Shown here: positions 49,850 to 60,557 of the stretch, piece by piece
How positions within the stretch are numbered: the stretch's first letter is position 1
Layout: each line of letters starts with the position of its first letter
From: Anthoceros angustus
Taxonomy: Eukaryota > Streptophyta > Anthocerotopsida > Anthocerotales > Anthocerotaceae
Direction of reading: 5' to 3'
Length of the DNA: 64,000 nt
NCBI GenBank assembly: GCA_010909165.1
Contig: MU008169.1
Coordinates: forward strand, 2,108,001 to 2,172,000
Program-made: the position numbers and the translations under genes
The notes under the pieces: generated by a model
Told to the model about the DNA's origin: nothing
What the model saw: the letters and a program-made list of their open reading frames with translations, nothing else
Databases searched by the model: none

Positions 49850-50548
49850 TCACTGGACTTGAAGGTGATGCCACTCGACCAAAATCAAAAACACACGCGT
49901 ACCATACAACCAAGGCCTACCTATCAAAACCTTATAGCCTAGATCCGAAACCGGCGCATCACAATGTAGGTAAGATGGAAGGTGAGTCCCCAATTCTGTG
50001 GGCACGTCCTTGACCCCTAGTGGCTTTCTCCTTATGCAGTCGGCCATCCGTAAAAATACTCGGGCGGGTGAAACTCGGTGAACCCGAGTTGATGAGCCGT
50101 CTCCTCCGTCATCAAGTTGACTCGATCCGAATCTAATGGCACGTCGGGCACCAAACACCCGCAATTTCAACCTCAATCTCGGGTGCCCCAAATCAATGAG
50201 TTCGACCACATTTACCTCCACCGGCCGCTTTCTCCCTCCTACTACTTCAGGGATTCCCCTGATCGCCTCCTTCACAATTTTGCGGGATCTCGGACTCACC
50301 GCAAGCAACTGTCTCAGACTGACCACAAATTCGCGGTCAAGTAACGCGTCAGCGAAACTGGAGATTTTATCTGACAAGGTTTCCTCCCCGCTTGCAGCCC
50401 TGACGCTGGTCGACTCCGACCTTATTGGTAAAGCTTCCGATTCCATGATCCCTCCTATCGGTTGGGACCCAATACCCGGCGGATCAATAATTTCCGCCAC
50501 ATTCGTCTTCCCATGCCGGGTGAGCCTGTTTAGCTCATCTTCCAGCAT
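49850..50548 (-). pseudogene. Retropepsin (aspartic protease) region of pol
   Basis: The protease would process the Gag-Pol polyprotein. The open frame has an N-terminal segment with LLDREFVVSLRQLLAVSPRS, often seen ahead of plant retropepsins. The flap-distal motif VLIGRPWL is at residues 207-214, matching the usual hydrophobic-G-R-PWL pattern. The catalytic D-(S/T)-G region should lie near residues 143-150 (about 50100-50125), but the best match there is in a neighbouring frame and lacks the expected glycine, so a frameshift disrupts the active site as written. The frame lies between gag and RT as expected. Confidence 0.75.
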
Positions 50549-50626
50549 CGCCGCTACTTCTCGGCTGATGTCGGGAGGAAACGTGGTTCGTTCCTCCTCT
50601 CGCCCGGCCGCTGCCCACCGGCAAGT

Positions 50627-52880
50627 CTACTTTGGGGTGGGCCTCCCTCCTCCTCGCGGCTTGCGCCACCGGAGGCCGGGTGAGTCGTCCCTCACCTTCT
50701 CCTTCCTTTCCTCATGTTCCGCGTTTTCCGTACCTCGGCCTTTCTCCCGCCGCTTCGATCTGGTGGTCACCTTGGCCACCATCAATCCTTCATCCGCACT
50801 CATCTCTCCTTCATACCCCTCTTCCACGATCCCTGATGTCACACTGGATCCGTCGAGGGAATCATACTCCGCCTCCACCTTCAGCACCGGTGTCGTGGTC
50901 ACAGTGATCGCGGTTTCAGAGTTGGGCCTTGCCTCCTCTACCACTGGTTCCGCAAATCTGACCCCTGGTCGAGCTGGTGCCACTCGCGCCACGCCCGAGC
51001 ACCTGGGATCCCCCATTTTATGTCCTAATTCCTTGCAGACTTGACAAAAGGGTACATAGCCCACTTGTTTTCGTGGTTCTGGACATTCATTTGAGTAGTG
51101 ACATGGTGCTCCGCAATTGTAACAACACCCCTGTGGAATTGCCATCGGCCTGCGATGGATCGGTCTCCATGGTCTGGCGATGTCGGTCGCGATCCATACC
51201 TCGAGGGGACTGGTGTAGTCGGTTGGTAAGTCGCCCTCATGGATTGAGGTGGCCGACTCGGTGACCGCTTGCACGATAAGCTTCATCCACATACCAATAG
51301 TCCCCGGCATGGCGGTGTCCACATGGTTTACGCGTGGTGCGAATACATTCCGGTTGGTGTGTCCTTGATGACAAATTGAGCAATACACCAAGCGCCTTGC
51401 GTGAGGAGACCTTCGTGGAGCTTGATTCTTCACGCTTTGACCTCTAACTCGGTCAATCTTTTGGTCAAAGCCTCCACTTGTCCAATTCCTCCTCCTCACA
51501 GACGTTTCTCCCTCCTCCATCCGACGGACCGTCTTCCCTTCCTCTCCTTCTCCGGCGTTCCGCTTCTTCGCCTCGTTTGACCTTCTCCGGTCCTTCTTTA
51601 TTCGCCGTTCGTAGGCCTTTTCGATTCCTCATCCGATGTGGAGCTTTCTTGAGTTCCGCTATCCTCGCTTCGATGAGGACGAGGGGTGACGAGCTGGAGG
51701 AGGTGGCGGAAGGCGAGGAGCTAGATCTTCGTGGAGCTTGATTCTTCAGTTTGACCTCTAACTCGGTCAATCTTGGTCAAAGCCTCCACTTGTCCAATTC
51801 CTCCGCTGCAGACGTTTCTCCCTCCTCCATCCGACGGACCGTCTTCCCTTCCTCTCCTTCTCCGGCGTTCCGCTTCTTCGCCTTCGTTTGACCTTCTCCG
51901 GTCCTTCTTTATTCGTTCGTAGGCCTTTTCGATTCCTCATCCGATGTGGAGCTTTCTTGAGTTCGCTATCCTCGCTTCGATGAGGACGAGGGTGACGAGC
52001 TGGAGGAGGTGGCGGAAGACGAGGAGCTAGATCTCTCGATCCTTTCCTCTTCTTATGACTTCGCCTCTTCTTCTTCTCCTCCCTAACTCGGCGGACTCCC
52101 ATTCCTCAAAGCGGAGGCCCGCCAACCTTGTCCCACGTGCAGTGTACCTCCATTTTCGAGACAAGCCACTCACAAACCAATCCAGCGCTTGCTCTTGTGA
52201 GTACCAGTGAGGTGATCCTCCTCTCGGGTGCACATTTGAACTCGATCCGGATATCGTAAAACCTCTCCACATAATCAAACAAAGATTCTCGTTTCTCGAA
52301 GGGTCCTCGGCTTTGCTAAAGTGTGGTGTGCATATGAGCCCTCGAACCGATTCAAGAAGGGCCTTAGAGCTTCCCAATCCGGCGACAAATTATAGCGACG
52401 TACCATATGCATGCCCTCTCAGTCCCGGAAAGATGCGTAGTCGATCTCCATCCTCCAAGTTAGCATGGGAGACATGCTCAAAGTTCTTACAAGCCTGGCG
52501 TCATCTCCCTTCTTCTTCGCCGAATTTGAATTGCGGCGACTATGAAGTTGGGCGGTCCTCCTCCTCCACCAACTCCACTCATGTTGCTCGGTCGAGTGTC
52601 CACGGACCAACACTCCTCTCGCCGGTAGGAAACAAATCGGGATCCTTGAGGAGTAGCGACCTCCCTCTAGTTCGTCCCAAAGATCAATCGACCAGCGATT
52701 CGATCGAGTCGTTCCGCCAAATCCTCCGACCAAGCAAACTCCCGCTCGGCGACCTCGTCCACCGCTTCGTCTGGGAGATGAGGTGGTGTCACCGCTTTGA
52801 GAAGCAAAACGTCGCGGGCGTTCGCGGCGTGGTGCGAACTCGTGCTCGGAGGAGCGCGACCCTTCCTCGTCACTGGTCAC
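50627..52880 (-). pseudogene. gag: gag region with CCHC zinc knuckles, frame-broken
   Basis: Gag forms the retrotransposon particle and binds its RNA. The downstream frame (50627-51520) has C-x2-C-x4-H-x4-C at residues 133-146 (CYNCGAPCHYSNEC, about 51083-51124), followed by a second C-x2-C-x4-H-x6-C at residues 159-174. A possible third Cys pair lies at residues 47-50. The upstream frame (52027-52377) contains ALDWFVSGL and a GLRFEEWE piece, typical of the plant retrotransposon Gag core; further N-terminal sequence probably lies in 52400-52900. A roughly 300-bp direct duplication separates these parts. At least three frame changes are needed to read from start to end, so no intact Gag is encoded as written. 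The start codon cannot be fixed. Confidence 0.8.
51415..52031 (-). repeat. About 310-bp direct duplication within gag
   Basis: Copies 51415-51728 and 51729-52031 both run from CGTGGAGCTTGATTCTTCA through CTAACTCGGTCAATCTT and GACGTTTCTCCC to GAGGAGCTAGATCT-like ends. On the element sense strand each encodes a charged segment containing KKAPHRMRNRKGLRT and a run of Glu/Arg. Small indels separate the copies and put them in different frames. Confidence 0.85.
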
Positions 52881-53333
52881 CGCTTCTCTTCTACGACCTC
52901 CTTCCTCTCGCTGTCGGTGATCTCGCCTCTTCCTCCTCCACTTTCATGCTGCTTCCGCACCTCCGCCGCCTTGAGGTCAAGGCGACTTCTTCCACGTCTC
53001 GTAACTCTACTTCCTCCCCCGCTCGAGTAGCGGCAGGTCTCTTCCCAGTGATTTCTTCGCAAGGCTCGTAAATCTCTTGCGGTGGTGGTGGTGACCTTCC
53101 GTGTATCCCCCTAGATCGACCCCTCCGACATCCGCAACCATCCTCATGTCCTCCAACCCACGATCGTTAAGAAGGAAGCAAACCACACCCTCTAGTGTCT
53201 CAACCATTCACCCGATGACAACTAAAGGTCGTGAAGCTTCTTCCTCACAACACATGGTCGACCCCTCGGTCCCTTCTCAAGCATGCCGACCTAGCGATGG
53301 AAACCACAAAACTTCAACCTTTCAACAACAAAT

Positions 53334-53350
53334 CCCCGGCAACGGCGCCA
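53334..53350 (-). promoter_or_regulatory. Primer-binding site, tRNA-Asp type
   Basis: In element sense, four bases after the LTR end, the sequence is TGGCGCCGTTGCCGGGG. This is the exact complement of the 3' end of plant tRNA-Asp(GTC) including CCA, from memory of the tRNA sequence. The site primes minus-strand DNA synthesis and fixes the element's orientation and 5' LTR boundary. Confidence 0.92.
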
Positions 53351-53593
53351 AAAATGTGGTAGGGAGAATCCGGGGCACTCCCAGGTCCTCCCACTATAGC
53401 GGCCACACTTATCCCACTGTCGCTTCGTACGTTGGGTTTCGTCCCATGAGACTTGTGTGAAAGTTCGAGGCCTTGTGGTCACCAATCGCTACCTGCACAA
53501 CTCTCAGCCTTCTCAACAAGCAAGGCGCCCACTACTCTCCCTCTCACAGCAGCTGCACCACTTGCACTGCTTCGGAAAATCGCCAATCCTCGA

Positions 53594-53793
53594 CCTACAA
53601 CGACACAAAACAATTGCGGGTCACGCCTCGGACAAGGAGCCTACCACGGCGCCGGGGACCCCCAGTTCACACCGCGATTTTCCCTACTTCTAAGACCAAA
53701 CTTGACCTACAACGACACAACACAAGGTCTCACCGAAGAAGCCTACACCAGGACCCCGGTTCACACCGCGATTTCGTCCCTACTTCTAAGACT
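53594..53793. repeat. About 100-bp tandem duplication in the 5' LTR
   Basis: Counterpart of the pair in the other LTR. The first copy keeps CCTACCACGGCGCC; the second has it altered to CCTACACCAGGACC, a difference at CAG/CCGG-type sites. Confidence 0.8.
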
Positions 53794-55327
53794 ACTCTTC
53801 TCCACTCGGGAGCGCTCTTTACTTGCAGTTGGGATTCGTCCCTTAGGCTCGCCTGTGGCCTTCCACTAACACCTACACCTCTAATCCTCTACTCATCTTC
53901 TCATCTCCTCATCCTCTTCCTCCTAGTCTAACCTCGATTCGGGCTTCTTGGTTTCGACACTGGCACCGGCCTGGGTCCGCCTCCACCAGCAAGTTCTTCC
54001 TTGGGCGGTTGCTATGAGTTTGACACTGTGACAGAGAACCTCCAGGAGTCTTTCCTGTAGTCTACCCTCAAGCCGAGAGTTCTGGGCATTTGCCACACAC
54101 CCAAAGCAAAGCAATTTCACAACCATTCACAAGGGAGCAACTCGTTTAGGCAAAGCGAGCAAGTCCTCCACCAAGCACTCGACCACCGCGACTTCCTCTC
54201 TAGAATGATGTGTTGGCTCACGCACGAAATTCCTCAAAGGACTCGGTGAGCGTGGAAGCGCAAGACATGATACTTTACTTTGTGAAAACCTCCTCCTCTT
54301 ATAGGAGGCCTTCCACATACAACCTCCCTTGGGTGACCCTACTGCAGGTCACCTTTTCCAATATTCTATTATTTCCTACCGCCAGCATTTAATGTCTGGC
54401 ACCTAAGTCTATTGTCTGTTCTTGGTAAATCCTATTCTAGCAACTTCACCTAAGTCTATCCTCGAAGGATGTCAGATTACATCACCTGTCCTTCCTATTC
54501 TTCTACCTAGCATTTATGGCCCTTGACCATATCTAGTCTTCACCCTGCTGGGGTAGGGACGTGTCCGTGGTGGATTGGCTCCCTCGCCCTCCTTTTGCTC
54601 TTGCCCCTTCCCAGCCTTTGTCCGCTTCCTAATGTGTGGGGCAAGTACAATCTTGCCCCTTCCTCCATCTCCGCGGCCTGGATTCCTCGGCCTCCGGCAA
54701 TCGCGCTTCCGCGCACCTAGGCGCCTTCCTCCATCTCCGTCGCCTCGTCGCGACTGTTATTCGCACCCTACCGCGGTAGTCGGCGGACTACGGGTAGGTG
54801 ACTACCATCGTGGTAGTCGGCCCCTAACTCCTTCTTTCCCGCTCCCGCGTGAGGGTTTCTTGGGTCGATCTTCATTGCTCTTTGCCTTGTCGGTTGTCCA
54901 TACCTATCATAGAGCACCCTTCATCCCCATCGCCCACCATGCGGATTTTCTCGCCTAATCTCTCGGGCCCTTTTGCGTTGGACTCCTCCTCGGGTCCGGT
55001 TCCTCCCTTACTCGTGGGATAAGGGATTCCTCACCCCTCCTTCCTCCGGGTCGGACCCGTCCTTAGTTTCCTCCGGTGGGGTTGTCTCTCCACCACCCCA
55101 GCTCCTTTAGGTGGTATCTGACCCCGGCCTTTCCATCTTGATTGGGCGTCCCAACTCCCCAACAACCTGCGCGGCCTGCCTACCGTCCCGGACTCGGGGT
55201 GGGGTTGTCTCTCCCACCCGCGGTAGTCGGCGGACTACGTGGTAGGGTGGTCACCTGAGGGTGACCCCGAGGCGGGCCCCCTCTCCTTGCTCTCGCGCCT
55301 CCCGATCCCGGCGTCGCGGTGGCTCCT

Positions 55328-55717
55328 TCACCTCGACTCCTCAGTTCCTCGAGTCCATTTCGATGGCCTCATCAAAATCGGAGGCCTCTGCACTTGTTGC
55401 GCTCCTTCATCATCATCATGAGGACCCAATGTCCTCCTTTTGGCCAACCGTAAGACTTCGTTGTTGGCCTTCAAGATCCTGTTGTGGAGGTGAGCCCCCA
55501 AGTTGTGATACTGCATTTGGAGATCATCAATCTCCGTGGGCCACTCTCCATCCTCGCACCTACCCTTGTAGGCATCTCTTGCGGTGGTTAATTCTCCCAC
55601 CTTCACATGGAGGGTTACATTCTCCTCCCTCACTTCCTTTAGCTGGCTGGCCAATTTTGCCTGAAGGGCATAGTCTGCCCAAAATCGCCGCTTCCTCACT
55701 ACCGATTCATGCACCAC
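55328..55717 (-). CDS. Coiled-coil open frame inside the LTR, element sense (unknown)
   Basis: A frame of 129 codons with a helical, charged stretch (LASQLKEVREENVTLHVKVG, then NRILKANNEVLRLAKRR). Its counterpart in the other LTR is at about 43164-43469 and is partly open. It lies downstream of the 44465-45172-type frame in element sense, and more coiled-coil sequence in shifting frames lies between them (about 55709-56171). Together they suggest one longer coiled-coil protein broken by indels. No family is recognised. Confidence 0.3.
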   Translation of the reverse strand: MVHESVVRKRRFWADYALQAKLASQLKEVREENVTLHVKVGELTTARDAYKGRCEDGEWPTEIDDLQMQYHNLGAHLHNRILKANNEVLRLAKRRTLGPHDDDEGAQQVQRPPILMRPSKWTRGTEESR

Positions 55718-58553
55718 CTTCTTGTGGCGCTCCTCCTCCTGAGACCTCCTTTGTTCCAGTCTCTAATTCGCAAGCCCCTCCTTCTCCGCTTGCCAAGCAT
55801 TCCTTCGCCCAGCCTCCGGGTCTTGTGCTTCTTCGCGCTCCTCTTCCAAATTGTCGGGTCCTTCTCAACTCCTCTCCCATATCCGGATTTTGATAGCTTG
55901 AGTAGCCATCACTGCTCATGCGGCCACTTCGAGTTGCTTGCTTCTCCTTCCTAGTGCCTCAGCCTTGCTTTTCCTCTCTTGCTCCAGTTGGGCAAAATGC
56001 TCTTCCGCCTTTTGCCTCCAAGAATCCTTTTGGGTTGTTGCCGAATGGCTCTTTCTTGACTTGTGACAACTTCCCTCCGGCCTTCCCCATTTCTATGAGG
56101 TCGTTGGAGCTTCTCCTGACCTTTTCCAATTTGGCTGCCTTTTCATCGACTCCATGGCTTCCAATTGCCACTTAGTCCTGCCTTTCTTCCGGCCATGTCT
56201 TGAGATTTCACTTCCTCTTGGCATGCCCACAAGGAGGCTGCTAGGTCCCTAGCCCCTTCAAATCCACGGTGAGTGCTTCACAAGCTCAGCAATTCTCCTA
56301 GGGGTCCTAATTCCACCCCTCCTTCTTGCTGGAAATTTCCAGCTCTCCGACTGGGGCCATCGCGGCGGGTCCCTTCACTGTCGCTCCATCCGCTCTCCCA
56401 CCGGTAGCGGAGATGGTGGCCTCGGCCTTCTTGCTCCTCTTCCTCCGGTCTTCCGCCATTCTTGGCGTGGGGTGCCTACCGTAGTGCTCCCTACTGTGGT
56501 AGTGCCTACCTACCATGGTCGACCGCCTACCACCAGAGGTGCCCACCCCTTGGGTAGACCGCCTCACCGGGTAGTCTCAGGGTGCCTCAGGCACAAGGAG
56601 ATGGTGGGGACTCCCCACTCTGGTCCACCCCTCCCGTGGTCCTTCTCTCATAGACCACCATTCGGCCTTCCTCGGCCGCCTTGCTCCTCTCCCTTGCTTC
56701 CCCTGGGGAAGAGATTCCCACTCCGGCAACCTTGTTGCCTCGCATCTTCTCCTCTTGCTTCTAGCATGCTTGTGGAGGTCGACCTCCCACCGTCTTGCAA
56801 TGCAAAGGTAAAGGCCTTTCCAACCTCGGAGGTGGATGACCTCAAAGGGATGCCATGCATCTTCAAGCTCCTTGCTTGTGAGAGTCCTCGGTTTCCCATA
56901 AATGCACCAAATAGGTGCTAAGGTAGCCTTGGCCCTTCCTCATCCACGAATTTGGCTTGAGGAGCTTCTCGATGGTGGATGTAGGCCTCATACATGATAG
57001 TCCCCAATCGGCTTGGCTCCCATGGAAATCTTCCACAAAATTGGAGGAAGTTGGTCTTTGAAATAAAGTCGTTGGTAATTTACCAACCCGGCACAATCTT
57101 TGCGAAGAGCCTCCACTTGACTCCTTGATGCTCTCGGTCTTCCGCCATTCTTGGCGTGGGCTTTCCTCCATCCATCATGTCGAGGAACTCTGCGGGATGT
57201 CGGAGGGATGTCCTCTTCCCTCCATTCGACCTTTCGAGAGAGCAATTCGAGCTCTCTTCCTCCGGTCTTCCATACACTGTCGAATACTTCGGTCCAGCGG
57301 GGATCCGTTCTAGCATTCCTCCGTGCGGCAGGCGCCGATTGATGGAGGTTGATGTAACACTCCTCAATCAATTCCAAATTGGTGTAGGCCCATTGGCGGC
57401 CATACACCCATCCCAGTGGATGTTCTCCTTCGCCTTGCGAAAATCAACCAAATCTCGGGGTTGAGCTGCCCGGCAAAGCAAGTGAATTGGGGCATCACAA
57501 GTTCACCTCCCCACAGCGGCGCGAGCTGCCTTCTTTTCCTCCTCCTCGCGAGGAGCCTTGGCGGCTCCTTCCCTTGCCTTTTCCAGCTCGAGGCATGGTG
57601 CGTTCCCAAAGCTTCAAGGAAGGAATTACTCCAATTTGGCTTGAGGAGCTTCTCCTTCCTCCTCCTTCTGCGTAGCAAACCCTCACGCACAACCACGTTA
57701 GGCTTCTCAGCTGCTGCCAATTTTCCTGATTCTCTCTTCCTCCTCGCGAGGAGCCTTTGCGGCTCCTTCCCTTCCCTTGCCTTTTCCAATTTGGCTGCCT
57801 TTCCTCCTCCTTCCTTCTCTTCGCTCCTTCAATGCTTTCTGGCTTCCCTCCTGGTGGCGCCGCGTTGCTTCTTCTCCTCCTTCCTTCTCTTCGCTCCTTT
57901 TGGGTCTCCTCCTCGCGAGGAGCCTTGGCGGCTCCTTCCTCCTCGCCCGCTTGGATGGCGGCGGCGATGGTGATTCTCCTCCTTCCTTCTCTTCGCTCCG
58001 GCTCGGTCCTTCTTGAGTGAAGCTCGTTCAAGAGAGTTGGCGCGCCAGCGCACTTTGCCTCCTTTTGGATGCACTGGCGGCCAACCCTAGATTGGATTCA
58101 TCATTCCAAAATCCTAATTCTATCTAAACTACCTATTTTCCTATCTTGCTCGCTATCCTAATTAACCGCTTCTAATTACTCTATATATTTATTCCCTATT
58201 GGTGAGCATATATAGTGGATATCCCCCTCTATTCTAAATTTCCTTTTTAGCGAGATTTGTCGACCTACCAGGTCGCGACTTACGCGGTAGTCCGCTTCCT
58301 TCTCGACCTACGTGGTGGTCGACCTACGGTGATACCGACCTACCAACCTTTCGGACCCGCCACGCCTCGGGGTCGTTTCGACCCGTTCTTTTCCTCTGGG
58401 ATATCCTCTTTCTTCCTAACAATATCCTACAACTCCACTTCAAGATTCTCGAAAATTTCTTGGCATGCTCCTCTTCAATCGTTCCTAGCCAAAAAAAATC
58501 AAACTTGTTTGTCTTGAACTCTTTGACTGGCTTGCCCAAACTTTTGCTCCACA

Positions 58554-58558
58554 CCTAT
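58554..58558. repeat. Target-site duplication CCTAT, right copy
   Basis: CCTAT follows the terminal CA of the element, then the array continues with ATATGTAG. Five bases is the usual duplication length for Ty3/gypsy integration in plants. Confidence 0.95.
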
Positions 58559-59367
58559 ATATGTAGTTGATGTTGCAATCTTGAACAAAATTGTGCTTGC
58601 CTTGTTGTGGGTTTTACATCTCCGTGTCTCACTACATCTTGGGTTGTTAGGCTTTCCGCTACCATGGCTCTTGTGAAAATGTCCATCATGTTGAAGACGA
58701 TTTTGCTCATGATGGTCTTTCTCTTGGGCTTTGGAGGGGGTGCAGCAATGTTTGGAGGTGCTACTACCAAGGACTTGCACGTGGACTATGAGTTACTACA
58801 CGTCACGAATGTGGTGGCTATGTGCGTGGATCCGATCATATATTTCCACCTTATCCAACCGCCGGTTGTTGTTCATATTCTTAATGGTTGGGACCCGCAT
58901 GTGCCAAGTTATGTATTTCGCAATTGTGACCGCAACGGATGTATGATTACATCACGGGTTGCAATTTTAATGACTCAACATTGTTGAAGACGAGTGGACG
59001 GAAAAAGTTGTATGAGCACTCTTGCCATGGAGCTTTTATGTTGAGGTGCACTTTTGGTCCTAATAGTTGGATCATTGGATAGATGTTCAATGCGTAGTTC
59101 TAAGTGATTTGGTTGTATGTAGCGGATGTAGCTTGTTGGGTAGAGGAAGGAAAAAGAGTTGACGTGGGTATTCTTGCCATGGAACTTTGATGTTGGGATC
59201 TACTTTTAAAGTAGTAGGGAGTTCTCATCCGATTATAAATGAAAATGTTTTTCATTTAAAGGTTTTAAATGGTCGTGATCTCTTTGTTGATTCTAATCCC
59301 GTATGGAGCTGCCAATGTGTCTCTCGGAAGGGGTTATTCGCCATTAAAGGGGTTTGGGTTCTAAAGG

Positions 59368-59880
59368 CCAAAATGACCTTCAAACGCCAGCAGAAAGCAT
59401 CATCTTGAAACCACTCTTTAGAGATGTCCAAAAAGACATTGACCATGTTATTTTCTCACCATGAACATACCTTACGGGTTTAAGCCAAGAAGGTTCGCAA
59501 ATTTCATCTTCACAAGGAAGGGATTTCAAGGATTTATATCGGTCAGAATTAAACACCTCTTTTCGCAAGCGATTACTTCCCCAGCGAGTTGGTGATACAA
59601 ACCAAACCAAACCAGTCCAACAAGCCAAAATGACCTTCAAAACGGGCCAAAACGCATCATCTTGAAAAACCACTCTTTAGAGATGTACAAAAAGACATTG
59701 ACCATGTTATTTTCTCGCGAACACTTACGCGAGGTTTTAAGCCAAGAAGGTTCGCAAATTTCATCTTCACAAGGAAGGGATTTCAAGGATTTATATCGGT
59801 CTAATTCTAAACACCTCTTCGTGTTTACGATTCCTAGCAGTTGAGCGAGGGCAAACCAAACCAAACCAGTCCAACAAGCC
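59368..59880 (+). repeat. About 260-bp tandem duplication in array unit 7
   Basis: The stretch starting AATGACCTTCAAA occurs at about 59371 and again at 59630. The joint lies at GCCAAA, which is present at both parental positions. The other units have this segment once. A further roughly 40-bp duplication (ATCTCGAGAGG) sits at about 59990-60035. Confidence 0.8.
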
Positions 59881-60557
59881 AAAGTACGCAACGTCCAGCA
59901 ACCAACATGCAAAAGAAGCAACTCCCAAGCCCAAAACAAGCAACACCGGACGTCCGGCGAATTGTGAAGGGCCGTCAAGGACTGATCGGAGCCATCTCGA
60001 GAGGACATCAAGCGACACTGATCGGCCATCTCGAGAGGGACAAACTAGGACTCTAGAAAACAGCACACGTCTAGTGCAATGTAAGTACACAGACCACAGG
60101 ATCTCCATTATTAGAGTGAAAAGCAGGAGGAAGGAAATGGGGCAATGCGCCGAGGTTCGGCGCATTGGCGCGAGTGTCTTCGCCGGACGTTCGGCGCATT
60201 TCACAGAGTCCCCAATCTTGCCGGGCATCAACGCGATGGAAGTGGTGTATTCGAGACCCCAATCTTGCCGGGCATCAACGCGATGGAAGTGTTGGAGTGG
60301 ATGCCGGATGTCGTGTTTATATATATGTATTATTTTCTATCGATAGAAGAATATGTGCTTTGGCGGGCGTAGATAGACCGATTAACATAAGAACTCCAAA
60401 GTCCAGCCGGGTTGGATCGATATAGGATGGGGTGTTTGTTTTGGTAGTTTGAAAACTTTGTAAGAACTCCCATGCTGAAGCAACAGAGGGGATCAATACC
60501 GAGATAGGTGTTGATTTTTAGTGGTTTGAAAAATTTGTAAATCATCCGGTATCTAGG

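Larger units (their letters stand above)
41223..58553 (-). mobile_element. 17.3-kb Ty3/gypsy LTR retrotransposon, minus orientation
   Basis: The element has two long LTRs starting TG and ending CA, a perfect 5-bp target duplication (CCTAT), a primer-binding site matching plant tRNA-Asp and a purine-rich tract at the expected sides. In element sense the order is LTR, PBS, gag, protease, reverse transcriptase, RNase H, integrase, PPT, LTR; integrase following RNase H defines Ty3/gypsy. The RT box is F-x-D-D, the LTRs are about 5 kb and no chromodomain was seen after the integrase, which fits the non-chromovirus Athila/Tat-like side of the family; that lineage placement is inference. The coding region is broken into several frames, so it looks non-autonomous as written, although some breaks may be sequencing errors. 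It inserted into an existing array unit, so it is younger than that unit. Confidence 0.95.
53355..58553 (-). repeat. 5' LTR of the retrotransposon (element sense), 5199 bp
   Basis: In element sense it begins TGTGGAGCAAAAG at 58553 and ends CTACCACA at 53355, directly followed by the primer-binding site. It aligns along its length with 41223-46300. Differences are mainly indels and a few rearranged patches, for example 56425-56475, where pieces resembling 57139 and 57259 are joined. The LTR length is exceptional; typical plant LTRs are a few hundred bases to about 2 kb, with some lineages reaching 5 kb. It should contain promoter and polyadenylation signals, but I could not place them with confidence. 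Confidence 0.93.
38090..60557 (+). repeat. Array unit 7, split by the LTR retrotransposon
   Basis: Unit sequence runs 38090-41222 and resumes at 58554 after the retrotransposon and its duplicated CCTAT. Without the element the unit is about 5.13 kb. The excess is largely a tandem duplication of about 260 bp at 59368-59880 plus a second small duplication near 59990-60030. A 12-bp GAACATGAAC-type repeat is also expanded from two to three copies at about 39708-39732. Confidence 0.9.
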
